NCBI GenBank assembly: GCA_013397845.1
Contig: VZTG01006037.1
Span: forward strand, 1,702,435-1,766,434
DNA: 64,000 bases
Direction of reading: 5' to 3'
DNA from: Melanocharis versteri
Taxonomy: Eukaryota; Chordata; Aves; Passeriformes; Melanocharitidae
Both the position numbers and the translations under genes were made by a program. Every line of letters starts with the position of its first letter. The first letter of the stretch is position 1. Of this stretch, positions 1-12,230 are shown piece after piece. The notes beneath the pieces are model-generated. The model saw nothing but the letters and a program-made list of their open reading frames with translations, was not told where the DNA came from and did no database searches.

Positions 1-3000
1 CTTCCAGTGTCTGCTTGGAGCTGCTCGGTGTTCTTGCTGCGCAACATCACACAGCACGTGCATTCTGCTTCACAAGGGGCTGCATTTGCACGGGGGTCAG
101 ATGGTGCCCCTCCAATCTGCTGACCACATGCTGCTCAGTTAGCAGGAGAACACCAGGGGGACAGGCTTCAGTATGACTGCAATAAAATCAGTGCTGCCAC
201 AGATTTCAAAGGAGCAGTTGCCAAGGACCAGGTTGTCCGCACAGTCCCTGGAGGATTGGAATATATGGTGACTGTGGGCTTCACCAGGCCCTGCAGGTCC
301 CATTTGGGCTGGAAACAAGGTCAGGAAGAGATCATCCTAGATTATATGACAGCAGGTCAGAAATCTAGTCTTGGTCCCCTTCCCATAGCCCAGCCCTGCC
401 TGGGTGTCCTTGCTGAGGGCAGCAGGGGTGGCATGGGGGCGGGTGGGGCCGCACGGGGTGGGGAGGGTGCTGGGTGTCAGTGTGGGGGCACAGGTCACAG
501 CATCCCATCCACGCTGACTGAAAGCACAATGTCTCACCCGCTGCCACGCACCGGCACAGCGGGACCTGCTGAGGGGGAGCGTGGGTGAGGGGTTTGACTG
601 GGACCTCAGTTTCACTTCCTGCCCTGTGTGGGGAGAGATCATTAAAAATATCTGACTAAGGCAGACTTCTCTGCTCTCAGTATTACTAAGCCCTCCCCGC
701 TCCCCAGCCCCCTGCAGTGACAGCGGTGTGGGCAGAGCTGTTTCCCTTTCCCCTGGTTTGCAGGCTCACAGGTGGGCAGGCAGGTGTACAGCACTGCACA
801 CCTCCTGGCCTCTCCCAGCCTCGCTGGAGAAAAATCCTTTCTCCAACAGACCTGGGGGCTTTTCCCCAGCATCTCAATGGGTCACAGCTTCTCAATCGTC
901 AGAGAGGTCTGAGGATACCAAGTCAGGGTAACATGGATGATGCTGAGGGCCATCAGGTGGGGATCAGGTCCCAGGGATGCTCAGAGCAAGGGAAGGTTTG
1001 GAACCCTGCTTGCCAGGCACAGCACAGCTGGGCTGCACAGCTGCCTCCTATGTGGTGCTGCAGGGGGGGAAATCTTGACAACCTCACTCTTAGCCGTCAA
1101 CAGACTGATCACAAACTGATTTCCTCTTGGATTAGTATGGTTACCATGAAAGATACAAGCACTTTAACATCTACCCCTACAGCTGCAATATTTGTTTTAA
1201 TGACCATGTTGACTAATCTGCACCATACTTTACAGATCTGTAACGTGCCTTTTCTTGCCAGAGTAACTTGCACCCAGTGCACATACAGACATTGCAGCTT
1301 AGAGGAGCAGTGGTTTGTAATTTGATGTATCCTCTTGCACACGTACCAGGTCCTGTGGTGCAATTAGATCCTCTCTTTTGCAAAGGCAATAGTAATTAAT
1401 GCTTCTGCAGAAGCCTGGGAGTTGGGAGTGGGACGGGACACGTGAGGTGAGCTAAAGCCAGGGCTGAATGGCTATCAGAAGCTCATATCTGAAACAATCA
1501 AGAGAAGGCACAGCAAGTAACCTGGAAAGACTGTTTTTTCTCGTTTTTCCACTTTTGCCTTACTAAACCTCTTTATTGATTTCACTGTGGATAAAGACAA
1601 AAATACTACACCTACATGGTCTGTCATGAAGGCCAATGTTTCATTCCATGTTACCAAACTCCAGACTTACTGACTCCTGGACTAGATCCACTTATCTTGT
1701 GCATTTTCTGCCCATCTCCAGTGCCATTCTTCCATCTGTACTGATGACTGCTATGGGATCCCATGAGAGCTTGGATTAGATTTCAAAATGGGTGAGATCA
1801 ACCTGGGGCAAAATATCCACACACCACCTAAGATCTGAATCCCTTGAGTTTTGTTGCTACAGAATATTAGTGTTTCCACCTTGTTGGTGAAAGCAGGTGA
1901 CTAACTGCAGGTGGGAATGTGCTGATATTCATATTGGGCTGCAGGTAAGTGGAAGCTGCCATATCTCTCCATGAATAACTTGACTGGCATTGCTGGGCTC
2001 TGCTTCTGAGAGCTCAGGTGAGATGGCATTCCACCAGAAATGCTGAGCTCTGCTTGCAGGTGCATGGGGGCCATCTGAACCTTGAGTGTGGAGTCCTTTG
2101 CAAAGACAGATCCAGGAGCAGATGTGAAGGGTGGGTGGAGCTGCCCATCCATGTCACCATCCAGAGGGAGGTCAGTGGTGCTGATCAGACATGTTGCCTC
2201 CCTGGAACCAGCTGTGCCTGTGGGGAGAGCCCTGGCCACCCTCCCACCACTGTCACTTCACATGGAGCCAGCGAGATGGGAGCAGGGCTGGCACCCCGTG
2301 GGAAGGAACTGTGGAGGAGGCACCCAGAGCATTATTTCATGGTAGAAGAAGAAACTGATTAATAAGCCCAGAGGTGCTGGGCTGAGCCCACTCTGGAGGG
2401 AGAGAGGGTTTTCAGTGAATCCATCCTCATCTTTCCCCACAGGAGTGACATAATGGATTGCAGCCGTGGTGGAATCACTAATAGGGCAAATTATTTCCTG
2501 CACAGGTGGATCCCTTAATTTAAAAACCTGGGGACAACTTGTTTGGGGGATGCTGCTGAGCAGGAGCTGATGCAGACAAAGCCCTTCAGAGTGAACATAC
2601 AGCAATGTTGTCCTGTAAAGTAAACCCTGACGGGGATGTACCTCTGGAGGCTGGAGGACACCTTATGGATTCAGCAGTGACCCCATCCCCTCCTGCACAG
2701 GCTCCTCCTTCAAAGCAAAAGAGATTGGTCAGAGCTTGGGGGCCATTTTTGTACAAAGTAGCCAGGAATTAGTGAGAAGTGACTATTTTCAAAGTTTAAT
2801 TTAAAGGAGTTGAATATTTGCATATGATTTCATAAAGCACAGAAGAGGTCTTCCTTAATAACACAGATTTTTAGGAAATGTGAGGCTACACATGCTGTTT
2901 CCATCACTCCAGGGTGCTGCAGGTGTGTGGAGTACTTAGGATGCTTCAGGGAGGAAGGAGGAAAAGAAAAGCTTTTGGGATGAAGTGGTTTTTGTTCAGC

Positions 3001-5400
3001 TAATCAAAGCTCCTCACTCAGGGCTAGGACAAAGCAGCCAAGACCTCTCCTTTATTCCCATTATCAAATGAGAGAGGTTTCTGTTGGTTGTCATCACGCA
3101 GGAAGTTGCAGGTTGCTGTTACCCTGAAACCCTGGGCAATCCCGTGCTCCAGAGCAATACCCCGTGATGAGCAGTGCAGCTCCTCTGGGTGCTGGTGAAG
3201 GACATCTGTCAGTCGACACTGACTCTTCACAGGTCACCCTGAGCAAGAGCTGCCTCAGCCAGGTGTGGCCCTGGCCTGCAGACCCCAGCCCCGGGGCCAG
3301 GACCCACCTCCCAAACTGCCCCAAGCTTCCAGTGCTGTCCGAGGGTACTGGCTGCCCGCTTTGGACAGAAGATGAGAGTGGCCGGTGTTGGGTGAGCCCT
3401 GGGTAGCAGTCCAGGGGTGACTGGTCCATGCAGGATACACACAAATGGTGCACCATTACCAGCCTTTCCAGGGCAGCAGGGGTGGGAAAAAATGAGTTAA
3501 GGGAATCTGAGTGTGCGTGTGTAAATAGAGGTGAAGAACACGCCACGTGTGTGAGGATGGGGGCTTGGAAAGGAAAACTCCTCCACCACAAAACGGAATT
3601 CCTTTACCTGTTTTTCTCATAAAGCAGCATGAGGATGTTTCTGCTAAAGCAGCCTCTTTTCACAGCAGCTGCATTATGAAATTACTTCTTTTTAACAAAT
3701 CCATCTGCCTGCTTTTTAATAAGCAGGGCTTTCCACCATTGTATATGTGCGAGGTCTGACCTTTTCATAGGAAAAAAACATTCATAACCAAAAGCTATAA
3801 ATAGAAGCCTTCAGACTGGAGCAGATCAAGATGTAGGTTTTGTGATTAAAAAAAAAAACAACAAAACTACATAATGTGGGAGGGAAAGGAACAAGCTCTT
3901 TTAAAAAGTCATAAACTTCTCTTATTGCCTTAAGCTTACTTAATATTTACTGAAACATTTAATGAAAGACTTAACAGTAAGGCTTACAAGACTTCTGTAT
4001 CAAAGCAATTATTTTTACAAAGGAAAGGAAAAAAAGATTAGAAGTATGTTTAGTTTAGGAAAAAGGGTATTTCCCCCAACTACGAAATGAAAACTTTATA
4101 CAAGGTTTGTATTTCTAGGGTAAATTAGGTTTTGTATTTTGTTCGTGTTCTGGTTCTGCAAGCTCTCATAATATGCATGTAACTTTGCTCCTGAGTACAG
4201 ACACTTAGCCTTCAAAGGGACTACTCATGTGAGAAAAGCTGATCATTCGTTGTTTCCACTTGAAGCCATATTTGGTCCTGTGTTTTAAGTCCCAGATGCT
4301 GAAGGTAGGTGATTGCATAAGAATCTCAGCTTTCTTCAAAAAAAAAAAAGGGGGGGGAAGAAAAGTAAGTTCTAAATCTTGTGGTTGAAGAGAAAGCTTG
4401 AAAACATGTCCTCCACAGAGCTTCAGAGCCGGAAGGCAAATAATAATGAAACAAACCTTCCATCTAAATCTGCTAATCACAGACATTTATTGATTGGGGG
4501 CAATATTTGTTAAGTGTACGGCAAAGGAGTTCAAGAAAGGGGAGTAGGAAATGATCAGTGCAATTGTGGCTTATTTGAACCACAGCAGCAAATCAGTCGC
4601 CTCATGCAAAGACCCTTGGTGGGTCTGCTCACAGAAGCTCTGAAGAGCTTCACTTAGCAAACACTCAGGCATGTCAAAGCGAATCAAGAGGAGGCTTTGG
4701 TTAACATGCATTTAGCTCATCTGCTGTATCCCATGCCTCAGATTCTGGGAGACGCATATCTCCTCTGATATTTAGTAGCACAGAAAATAAATCAACTTGC
4801 CTGGTGCTGTCAGCATGGAAATAAAAATAAGATGTTAGCTGTAGCCACTGAAGGGTGCAGTGGTAATACAATACTTCGAGTCTCTCTGTTCCTTTTTGAT
4901 ATACTTCAGCAGCCTAAGAAACAATTACACTGATCCATATTTCATCAGGCATTGCAGGCTGAGCATCTTTTACGACCATTGTGTAGCTTCTCAAGTGTTG
5001 GCTACAGCTTCCTTAGAGAGGTATCCTTTTGCTGGGACTGCTCAGTGCCAGGCTCCTTTCTCCGAAGAGGCAACGCCTCACCGCAGCGTAGCACAGCAAC
5101 AGCCTTCCCTTGAACTGAGCACCTCCAGTGCCGTGGCACTGCTCACGTGAGGAACCAACTCATGGGGCTTGCCCAACACTCACAACAAAGAACTTTGTCT
5201 CTTTTCTGCTGCAAGGCGTTTTAGGATGAGTTTATGTCACCACTTCCCCGATAGCTATAAATATTTTTTTTTCATATTTTGAAAATGGGAAGCTTCTTAG
5301 AGATCGTAGAGATGAGAGGGGGACGGCGATCCCTGCAGAGATCTCTGTGGGCACAAGCACGTGTGCACACTCACTGCACGTAGGGTTTGCCTCGTAGCTT
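1..5400. other. Unique non-coding DNA, no gene seen
   Basis: No coding exon is recognisable in this stretch. The longest open frame, 717-1325 plus (202 codons), has no domain, low-complexity signature or family resemblance that I recognise. The frame at 3094-3591 minus (165 codons) is matched by open frames on the other strand. The left end is G-rich (see the quadruplex motif), and 3840-4520 is AT-rich with short A and G runs, including an A11-G8 run near 4339-4358. An ATTTGCAT octamer lies at 2816-2823. Nothing else is supportable. Confidence 0.6.
435..467 (+). other. G-quadruplex-type motif
   Basis: Six runs of three to five guanines (435-439, 441-443, 445-448, 455-458, 460-463, 465-467) are separated by loops of one to six bases. 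This satisfies the standard G3+N1-7 pattern with runs to spare. Such sequences can fold into four-stranded structures and are common near promoters, but no promoter or gene is identified here, so any role is unknown. Confidence 0.7.
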
Positions 5401-5780
5401 CATTTCTCCTAAATGATGATGACCTGTTAGCCAAAAGCCTCCCAGGCAGGAATGTTTGAAATGTTTTTCAGAAGCTGCAATTGCTGTAGACATATCAAGA
5501 CCCAAAAGTCACGCAAATGATACACAAACCCTTGGGGCAGCCAGGAAAGATGTCGTGAATTCTGCCTGGATGTTTGAAGAGAGGGGAACCCCACCATCCA
5601 CATGTGGAAAAGTGGGGCATGGATTTTGCCCAGCATCTGCTGTGTGTCTGCTCTGTCACTTGGGCTGGATGCCAAGATGGAAGATGGGTTGTCCTTGGGA
5701 GAACTTGAACTCTACAAGAGATGCCTGTTTTAAGAACAAAAACATTCCTTTCTGCAAAGTTGCCCTTGAAGTGGTCATTA

Positions 5781-5852
5781 AGGTGAAATCTGGGCCTGCA
5801 GAAGCTGATGGTGAAGTCCCCATGGACTTTGGTCTGGTTCAAATTCCACCCC
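5781..5852. repeat. Possible ancient palindromic amniote repeat
   Basis: The two ends are loosely inverted (GGTGAAATCTGGGCC at the left, a GGTCTGG...TTCCACC block at the right) around a core reading GTCCCCATGGACTTTGG. This resembles an old interspersed element common in turtles, crocodiles and birds whose core reads roughly CTCCCATTGACTTCAATGGGG with flanking GGCC/TTTCACC. The resemblance is from memory and diverged. A repeat-library alignment would decide it. Confidence 0.4.
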
Positions 5853-6253
5853 TTGGGTTTGACTGCTGTCCAGCCACTGCCTGAGCCTGAGCCTGGCCTT
5901 CTGCCTTATGCTGAGTTTCCGTCTGCAGCCGTGGAATGGGGCCTAGGTTGTACCTCACCAATAAAACAAACAGAATTATATGATGCAAGGGTGTTTGAGT
6001 CGTGATTTTCATCAGCATTTCCTTTTCACTGAGCTCAAAGTCTAGTTTGAACGCAGCCTACTATTTCAGTCCACAAGAAAAGGCTACATAGAGAAAAGGT
6101 TTTGAATCAGATGCTTTACATAAACCATGGGTTTTACTAAAAGCTGATCCATTCCGCTCTTTTTCACTCCTACAGTAGCGACTCAGCAGGGAGGCATTAG
6201 AAGTTTCAGTACTTTCATCTTGTCTCAGAACATTTAAGGTGGTGAGAGCAGGC

Positions 6254-6318
<65 letters not shown>

Positions 6319-6333
6319 CAACAACAACAACAA
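6254..6333 (+). repeat. Compound microsatellite (AAT)n-(AAC)n
   Basis: About twenty uninterrupted AAT units (6254-6315) pass directly into about six AAC units (6314-6333). The tract is pure, so it is probably polymorphic in length. The leucine- and isoleucine-rich open frames on the minus strand across it are artefacts of the repeat. Confidence 0.97.
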
Positions 6334-7800
6334 TTAAATCATTCACCACAACTGATTTATCAGAGGAATTTTGCCACACATGGACATGATAAGTCATCCA
6401 AAAATAGGTCATGATTTCCTGAAATATATCTGAAGTGTGGGATTATTTGCCAAGTAAACTGTACCAAATAAATTCCTCTCACTGTTAGTCGACGGCACTT
6501 TTATTTTGAGTTACTTTGACTGAGTAGCAGCGTGGTTCACATGGTGAATATCTCTGTCTTGACTGGGAACTGGGGCAGGCACCCAACTTTAACCGTGTGC
6601 CAGATGTCTCCTGGCTGAAGCCAGCCATTAATGCCTGTTCAGTCTGAGGATACACAGGGAGGTTGATTTTGGTGACCAGTCTGTGTGCCAGGAGCACAGA
6701 GGCCTTCTGGCAGCAACGGGCTCAGTGCTGTCCTAAGCCTGGAGGTGCTGCAGTGGGGAACAGAAGTGAGATTTCAACTGCCCTTCCTGAGATTCAGATG
6801 GATTTGGGGGGGCTGCTCCAAAACAGCCAGGTAAGGGATGAAATTGTAAGGGCTGTGGGAAGATGAAACAGAGCCCTCCTTCTGTTTGAAGAAAATAAAC
6901 TGTGATCTCCCCTTGCTTTGCCCCCAGCCTTACTTAGTCCTGGCTGATACACCTGGGTTTACTATCCTTGCTGGAAGTTGCCTGAGCCCACTGTCGAGTT
7001 GGTGGTGGGGATGAGAAAACTCTTTGTATGAAGAGCCTCTGAGGCAGCTTAAGGTAGACTAAAGCCCACTGATGTCAGTTGGAAACCCTTCAAGGTCTGT
7101 GGCAAATAACATGAAATTCCAGCAAACAGAAGGTAAGAGAAGCTTGTCGAGGCCATCACAAATGAGATTTTTGTCAAAAGATCAATCATCTGTCCCACTG
7201 CTTTCTTTTGAACTCATCCCACTGTACGGAGCAAGGAGATCCTCACCAATTTGGACCTCAGGGTTTATTGTAATCCTGTGCTGTGTGTGGGAAAGCAGGA
7301 AACTTCCCTGCTGTGCTTGGAATTGTAACTCTATAGAGGTGTTTATACGTGTGGGGCTTATTCCTTTATGAGAAGTGGGATAAATTACCCTTGAACAAAG
7401 CAAGCACCACATCCACCCTAGGGAATTACTCTGTCTGCCTATCACTCTAATTCCCACTCCATCACTCTAACTGCACTAGTTAAAGAAAAACATAGTCTTG
7501 ACCAACATACAAGTATGAAAATGCAAGCTTTTCTGCTTTCTAAGGTTATGATAGAACAAAGGTGATTTAAACTGGTTGTAAATTAATTTCTGTGTGCATT
7601 AGGACCCTTTACACAGCCTGAACAGTATAAAAGAGATTTGGGTTCACTCAGAATTAGCCTGAATAAATTCAGAAGGCCATATTTCTTTACACAGCACATA
7701 ATCATTTCCAAAGCATCTGTCATAAAAGGGGATGATTGAAACAGATTTCCTAGTGGATAATTTCCTGCCTGTCCCTTGCACTTTCATCTGAGGAAGCTGA

Positions 7801-7866
7801 ATGCAAAACTCATGGTCACCAGTGTGAAAACTCCATTGATCTCAGTGGACTTTGGTTCAGCTCTGA
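7801..7866 (+). repeat. Possible ancient palindromic amniote repeat
   Basis: The segment contains GCAAAACTCATGG and AACTCCATTGATCTCAGTGG followed by ACTTTGGTTCAG. This resembles the core of the same old family proposed at 5781-5852 (consensus core about ACTCCATTGACTTCAATGG, then TTTGGATCAG). The assignment is from memory of that consensus. Confidence 0.45.
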
Positions 7867-8479
7867 AAGATATGAGAACAGATAGTGAGAATTTGGGTTT
7901 CTGGAGCTCGGAGCAGCACTATCCCTATTTGACACAGCACAGTGAAACCAACACGAAGCAGAGCTCCTTCCCACGGCCATCGTGCTGTGACCCCCATTCT
8001 TGTTCAATCCTCTCAACACAGCCAGTGTGACATGGGGTTTGGCAATGATAGTAACATGGACCCCGATCTGGGAAGTAGATCTCAAACTGACTCAGCTGGA
8101 GGCTATAGGAGTAATTCACTGATCAGGTGCTGTGGCTCAGAACAGGAAATCTGCTCAAGCAGACCTTCCCCACATTTGCCACCACCATCCCTCCCCTGCT
8201 CCACCTCAGCAAATGACAGCAGGTTAATTAATGTGTCTCTGAGAAGGACATAAAGATGTGCAGTGAGTGTCTAGGGAAGCTGCTCACATTGCTTTCTTAA
8301 TAAAAAACCCTCTCTCACATCACAACACATGAATCCTCTTTCCCATAGGAGCTGAGACAGCTGATGCAGTGGGTAGAACCCTGGTGCTAGCTGAGGTATC
8401 TGTTGCTGACTTGAGTTGAGAATGAGATTGTCAGTGAAATGAATTGATGGTTTCAGTTCCAGATCTGGTAGACAAACTT

Positions 8480-8529
8480 AAAAAAAAAAAAAACCAAAAC
8501 CAAAAAAACATCAACAAAAAAGCCAACCA
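8480..8529 (+). repeat. A-rich tract with CCAAAA units
   Basis: A pure run of 13-14 adenines is followed by CCAAAA and CAACAAAA units. It could be a decayed poly(A) tail of a retroposed sequence or a simple A-rich repeat. No target-site duplication or upstream element body was recognised. Confidence 0.85.
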
Positions 8530-9752
8530 AATGTGGGCTCTGTAGTTCAATACTTGCTCTCAGGAAGTCACACGGCACAGAAGTCGAGCATGGGGGCTCA
8601 CATCTCTTGCCCTTCAACACCAGCTCATGTTCCCCAGCCGCAGGAGGCAGGAGAGGGAGGCAAGGACCCTGCCAGGAATGCTGGCAGCACCCAGGGCCCC
8701 GAGGGGTTTGCTCCTGTCTGTCCCTTCTCTGGGAAAAGAGCAACACTCGGGAAAAACAGTGAAGTGGAAAGCAAACCTCTGTCTCTGCGAGATCTCATTC
8801 ATCCCAAGACTGACTGAAATGATTCAGATATAAATATTATCATACCAGAGCTTGCTGGCGTTTTCATTCAAGTACAGCATACAAGGGAATTTCAGTTAAC
8901 CCTTCCAAGGCCAGAAGATGTGGGAGGAAAGCCAGATTCATGAGAGCTGTCAACTCAACATCCCTGTGTCTCCAGCCAGTTACACCAGTGTGAGTTTCAC
9001 AGATGCCATCTGAGGAATTGCAAGCAACTTCCAAGGTTTTAAAAGTACTCACCACATCCCTGTGAGAGAAGTAAAAACCACCTCTTTCAACAAAGAGGGA
9101 GAAGGGGACAGTGGAGATAAAAAGTGTGAATTTAGGAAGCTGGTGGCAGAGCCCTGGGGAGCAGGCAGGAGCTCCTGGCTGGTGGGAACACAGCCTTCCT
9201 GAGCAGGCAGTCAACAGGACGAGGAGCAGGAACAATGAGCTAAGCACTGCGATGGAAACAAACACCTTTTTTTAGGCTCTCTGCACCAAGCTGCTGCTGC
9301 TGCTACTTTTATCACACCATTCATTTGGGAAGAAAGCAGTGCAGCAAAACAAGGTGCACACGCAAAGCTGCACGCTCTGTCTGAGCTCACGCCAGTTACC
9401 AGCCAAAAATTCCAGTTGTTAAATTATTTCATCTAATGGTTTGGGACTGCACTGATATTGTATGATGTTAAATCTTTGGAAACTGGATACAGCTGAGTTA
9501 ATCCTTCTGAGCAGGACATGGATGATCCACAAGGGGACTGAGGACCACAAGTGGTTGCTAACTTCTTCTGGGCAGCCAAAGCCAACGTTTCCACCATGCA
9601 AGTCTTCCATTGAGGCTCATGAGCTGTTTTGCAGACAAACAGATACACACGTGCACGTGAAACCCCCTGGCAAAAACAATGGTTGTTTTGCATGCCAAAT
9701 GTGTCAGTTGCATTTCGTTTTACGACTGAATTCATTCTCAAGTCACGAATGC

Positions 9753-9779
9753 AAAAAAAAAAAAGAAAGGAAAAAAAAA
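9753..9779 (+). repeat. A-rich tract
   Basis: Adenine runs of 12 and 9 are separated by GAAAGG. It is simple sequence with no recognised element attached. Confidence 0.9.
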
Positions 9780-10075
9780 TCTAGTGAGTGTTTAAATTCA
9801 GGGCATTAATTTTGCATTCTAGTGTAGAGGGAACCCAACAGTCTCAAACCTCGGAAAAAGGCACTCCACCTCTGCTTTATGGGCAATTTCATTCTGCTTG
9901 TGTTTCCAGAGCCTACTTCAAAGCACAGATGCGTTTCAGGTAAATAATGACAGCTTCGGAACAAGTTTTCCTTGTAACACAAATCACCTCACTAATGAAA
10001 TCAGGGGAAAAATTCAGAACAACTTGATATCCATCTGCCTCAAATCAAATCCTTCTATTTATATGCTATAAGCAG

Positions 10076-10146
10076 GGACCTGATTCCTCCCACAATTAAA
10101 TCAGGGGTGAAACTACCACAGATTCCAGTGGAAATGGGGTCAGCTC
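10076..10146. repeat. Possible ancient palindromic amniote repeat
   Basis: The segment begins GGACCTGATTCCTCCCAC and continues AAATCAGGGGTGAAACTACC, then AGATTCCAGTGG and GGGGTCAG. Its layout resembles the old element in which CTGATT...GTGTAAATCAGGAGTAACTCC is followed by the mirrored half around ACTTCAGTGG. It is diverged and called from memory. Confidence 0.4.
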
Positions 10147-12212
10147 TTTGTGCTTGCTTGATGATCACTGCCTGAACGTGGGTGATGATGCCCTGGTCCA
10201 TCTATAGTGAGGCAGAGAACGTGCCTGCGGGTGCAACACCAAACAATGGGGTCAGATTCAGAAGAATATGAGGCACCTTCCCTCAGCACAGAGAATAGTT
10301 TCTATAGTTCCCACATTTCCTTCCTGCTCATGTCAATCATGCACAGGGGAAAACAATGAAGAAACACCAACCCCACATGGAATAAAGTAATGGGAATCCA
10401 AGAATGAGCCACACACCAAAAAGAAAAGTCATCACATCCTAGATTGAAAGTATTGACTGTCTGGACTGCCAAATAAATCAGACTAGCCCTGGGGACTTGG
10501 ATCTATACCTGTACCTATATATACCTCTATATACTTACCTCTTCACCTCAAACCTCAAGGGCAAGCTTTCCTTTTGCTTTGGAAGTCGGGAGGTGGGCAA
10601 ATGGTGCAGCTCTTGGTCGCCTTCATGTGCATCGCTGAACCACTTTGCCTCCCTGCAGGCTGCTGCCTGCTTCCAGAGACACTCCTCTCAGATCCCATCA
10701 CCCTCCCCAGACGTTCAGCTGTGGTATGAGGGGAGCTAGATGTCCACTTGGTTTGGCAACAAAGAGAAAAAAATTGTACTTGAACCTGGAAATTTACAGG
10801 AATGCAGAGCAGCCGTGTTGCTAAGCCAGCTGCAAACCTGCTTTGCTCGGGGCTCTTCCCTTTGTAGGGTTGAAGGAATGAGGCACGTGTTGCCAAGTAG
10901 GACATCAGTGCTACAAACAAATGGAAGGCCCTTATCCCACCAGCAATCTCGACCTGGTAACGGGCAGGCAGCTAGAGTAACAAGAAAGCTCGGCTCCTTC
11001 CTACTCACAGAAAGGGGAGGCGGTAGGATACAGGTTATAATTAGAGCCACCCACAGCAATTTGGGGGAAGCTTCAGTGTAGGGATTGGGATCTTATTGTT
11101 AGTGCTGCCAGTTCACCATCTGCTTGGACTGAGCCAGTTCAGAAATCCAGTGGCCAGCACTTCCAGACACATCTCCTGCTTGTCTGGCGTTTAGCAGTGC
11201 TTTAAGCCACCTTGGTGCCTGCAGGAGAGTCACTGCAATAGGAATTTCTGTATAAGCCTTTAGCCTGACTGTCCTCCTAATTTAAAGGATTAGCTTCAGC
11301 TTTGGAGACAAACTCCTTTTGGAGCCCTCACTCCTTTTTTTTCCATTGGATTATAAAATGTCGGTGGCTCATCCAAACTGGATCTCCCCAGTACAGCTTC
11401 CTGCAGCTGGAAAAACACCAGTTCTGCCAAGCACTGCATGCTGCAGGTACAGCACATTCCATGGCATGCCATGCAAAGCTGCACAACCGTCTCCTTGCAA
11501 AGTCCCTCGAAGCAGGGTAGGGCAGAGAGCCACCCCCAGCTCTCCTTCCAGCTGCCATGGAGGCTGAGAGCAAGCCCTGGCCCAAGCTATGCTTGCCTGG
11601 AGCAGATCAGCTCTGTCCTCAGAGGATGAGGGTCAGCATGAAGGACTAAGGAGCTGATGGGGTCTTGCACCCTCCTGGTACAAGACATTAACACCTCTGA
11701 TTTAGTGCTAATTCTCGTGGTGCTAGTTCACAGCACAGATATGATACCTCATGTATGAGCCTTCAGGCATCACATCTGGCCTATTGTATCTGCATCAGTG
11801 TCCTCATCCTTATCCCCACCCCCAGGCAGGAGTTAGCCGCTCTCAGAAATCCTATGCGGCCCCCTCAAAAGCAGCACAGGCCCCCATGTTGCAGATTAAA
11901 CCCCACCAATGTGAAGATTTAAACCACCTGACTGGGAAAGCTAAGCCACATCAAACCCTTGTGAGAAACAGGGCCTGCCTAGGAGAAATGAGTACTCAAC
12001 AGAGGCAGCACAGCTTAGGTTGGTACGTTTGGTACTGCCCTTTTCATTAACACCCTGAATGTTGGTGCTTTTCCCCGAATCCCTGCTGCAGCACCCTGCG
12101 CCTGGCACTTTTTTGCCATCTTGATTTTAACCACCAGTATTTCTGAGCTGCCCTGCCTGCAGAAACAGGCTTCAAACCATGAGTCCAGCACTCTCAGAGA
12201 AAACGTCTTCAA

Positions 12213-12230
12213 TTTTTTTTTTTTTTTTTT
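12213..12230 (+). repeat. Poly(T) tract, 18 bases
   Basis: An uninterrupted run of 18 thymines, flanked by AA on both sides. It could be a poly(A) remnant of a minus-strand retroposon, but no body is recognisable to its left. Confidence 0.95.

Larger units (their letters stand above)
5401..8530. other. Non-coding DNA with microsatellite and faint old repeats
   Basis: No gene is seen. The open frame at 5456-5884 plus (142 codons) runs through what looks like an old repeat (5781-5852), and the open frames at 6061-6333 and 6215-6412 minus are poly-Leu and poly-Ile readings of the AAT microsatellite. The stretch also holds a second faint old repeat at 7801-7866 and an A-rich tract near its right end. 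Confidence 0.6.

Noticed and set aside
717..1325. 202-codon plus-strand frame near the left end
   Set aside because: It has no conserved motif, its first part overlaps minus-strand frames (642-872, 686-895), and it has no coding character that I can defend.
6061..6412. Leucine-rich and isoleucine-rich minus-strand frames that resemble membrane segments
   Set aside because: They are direct readings of the AAT microsatellite at 6254-6333.
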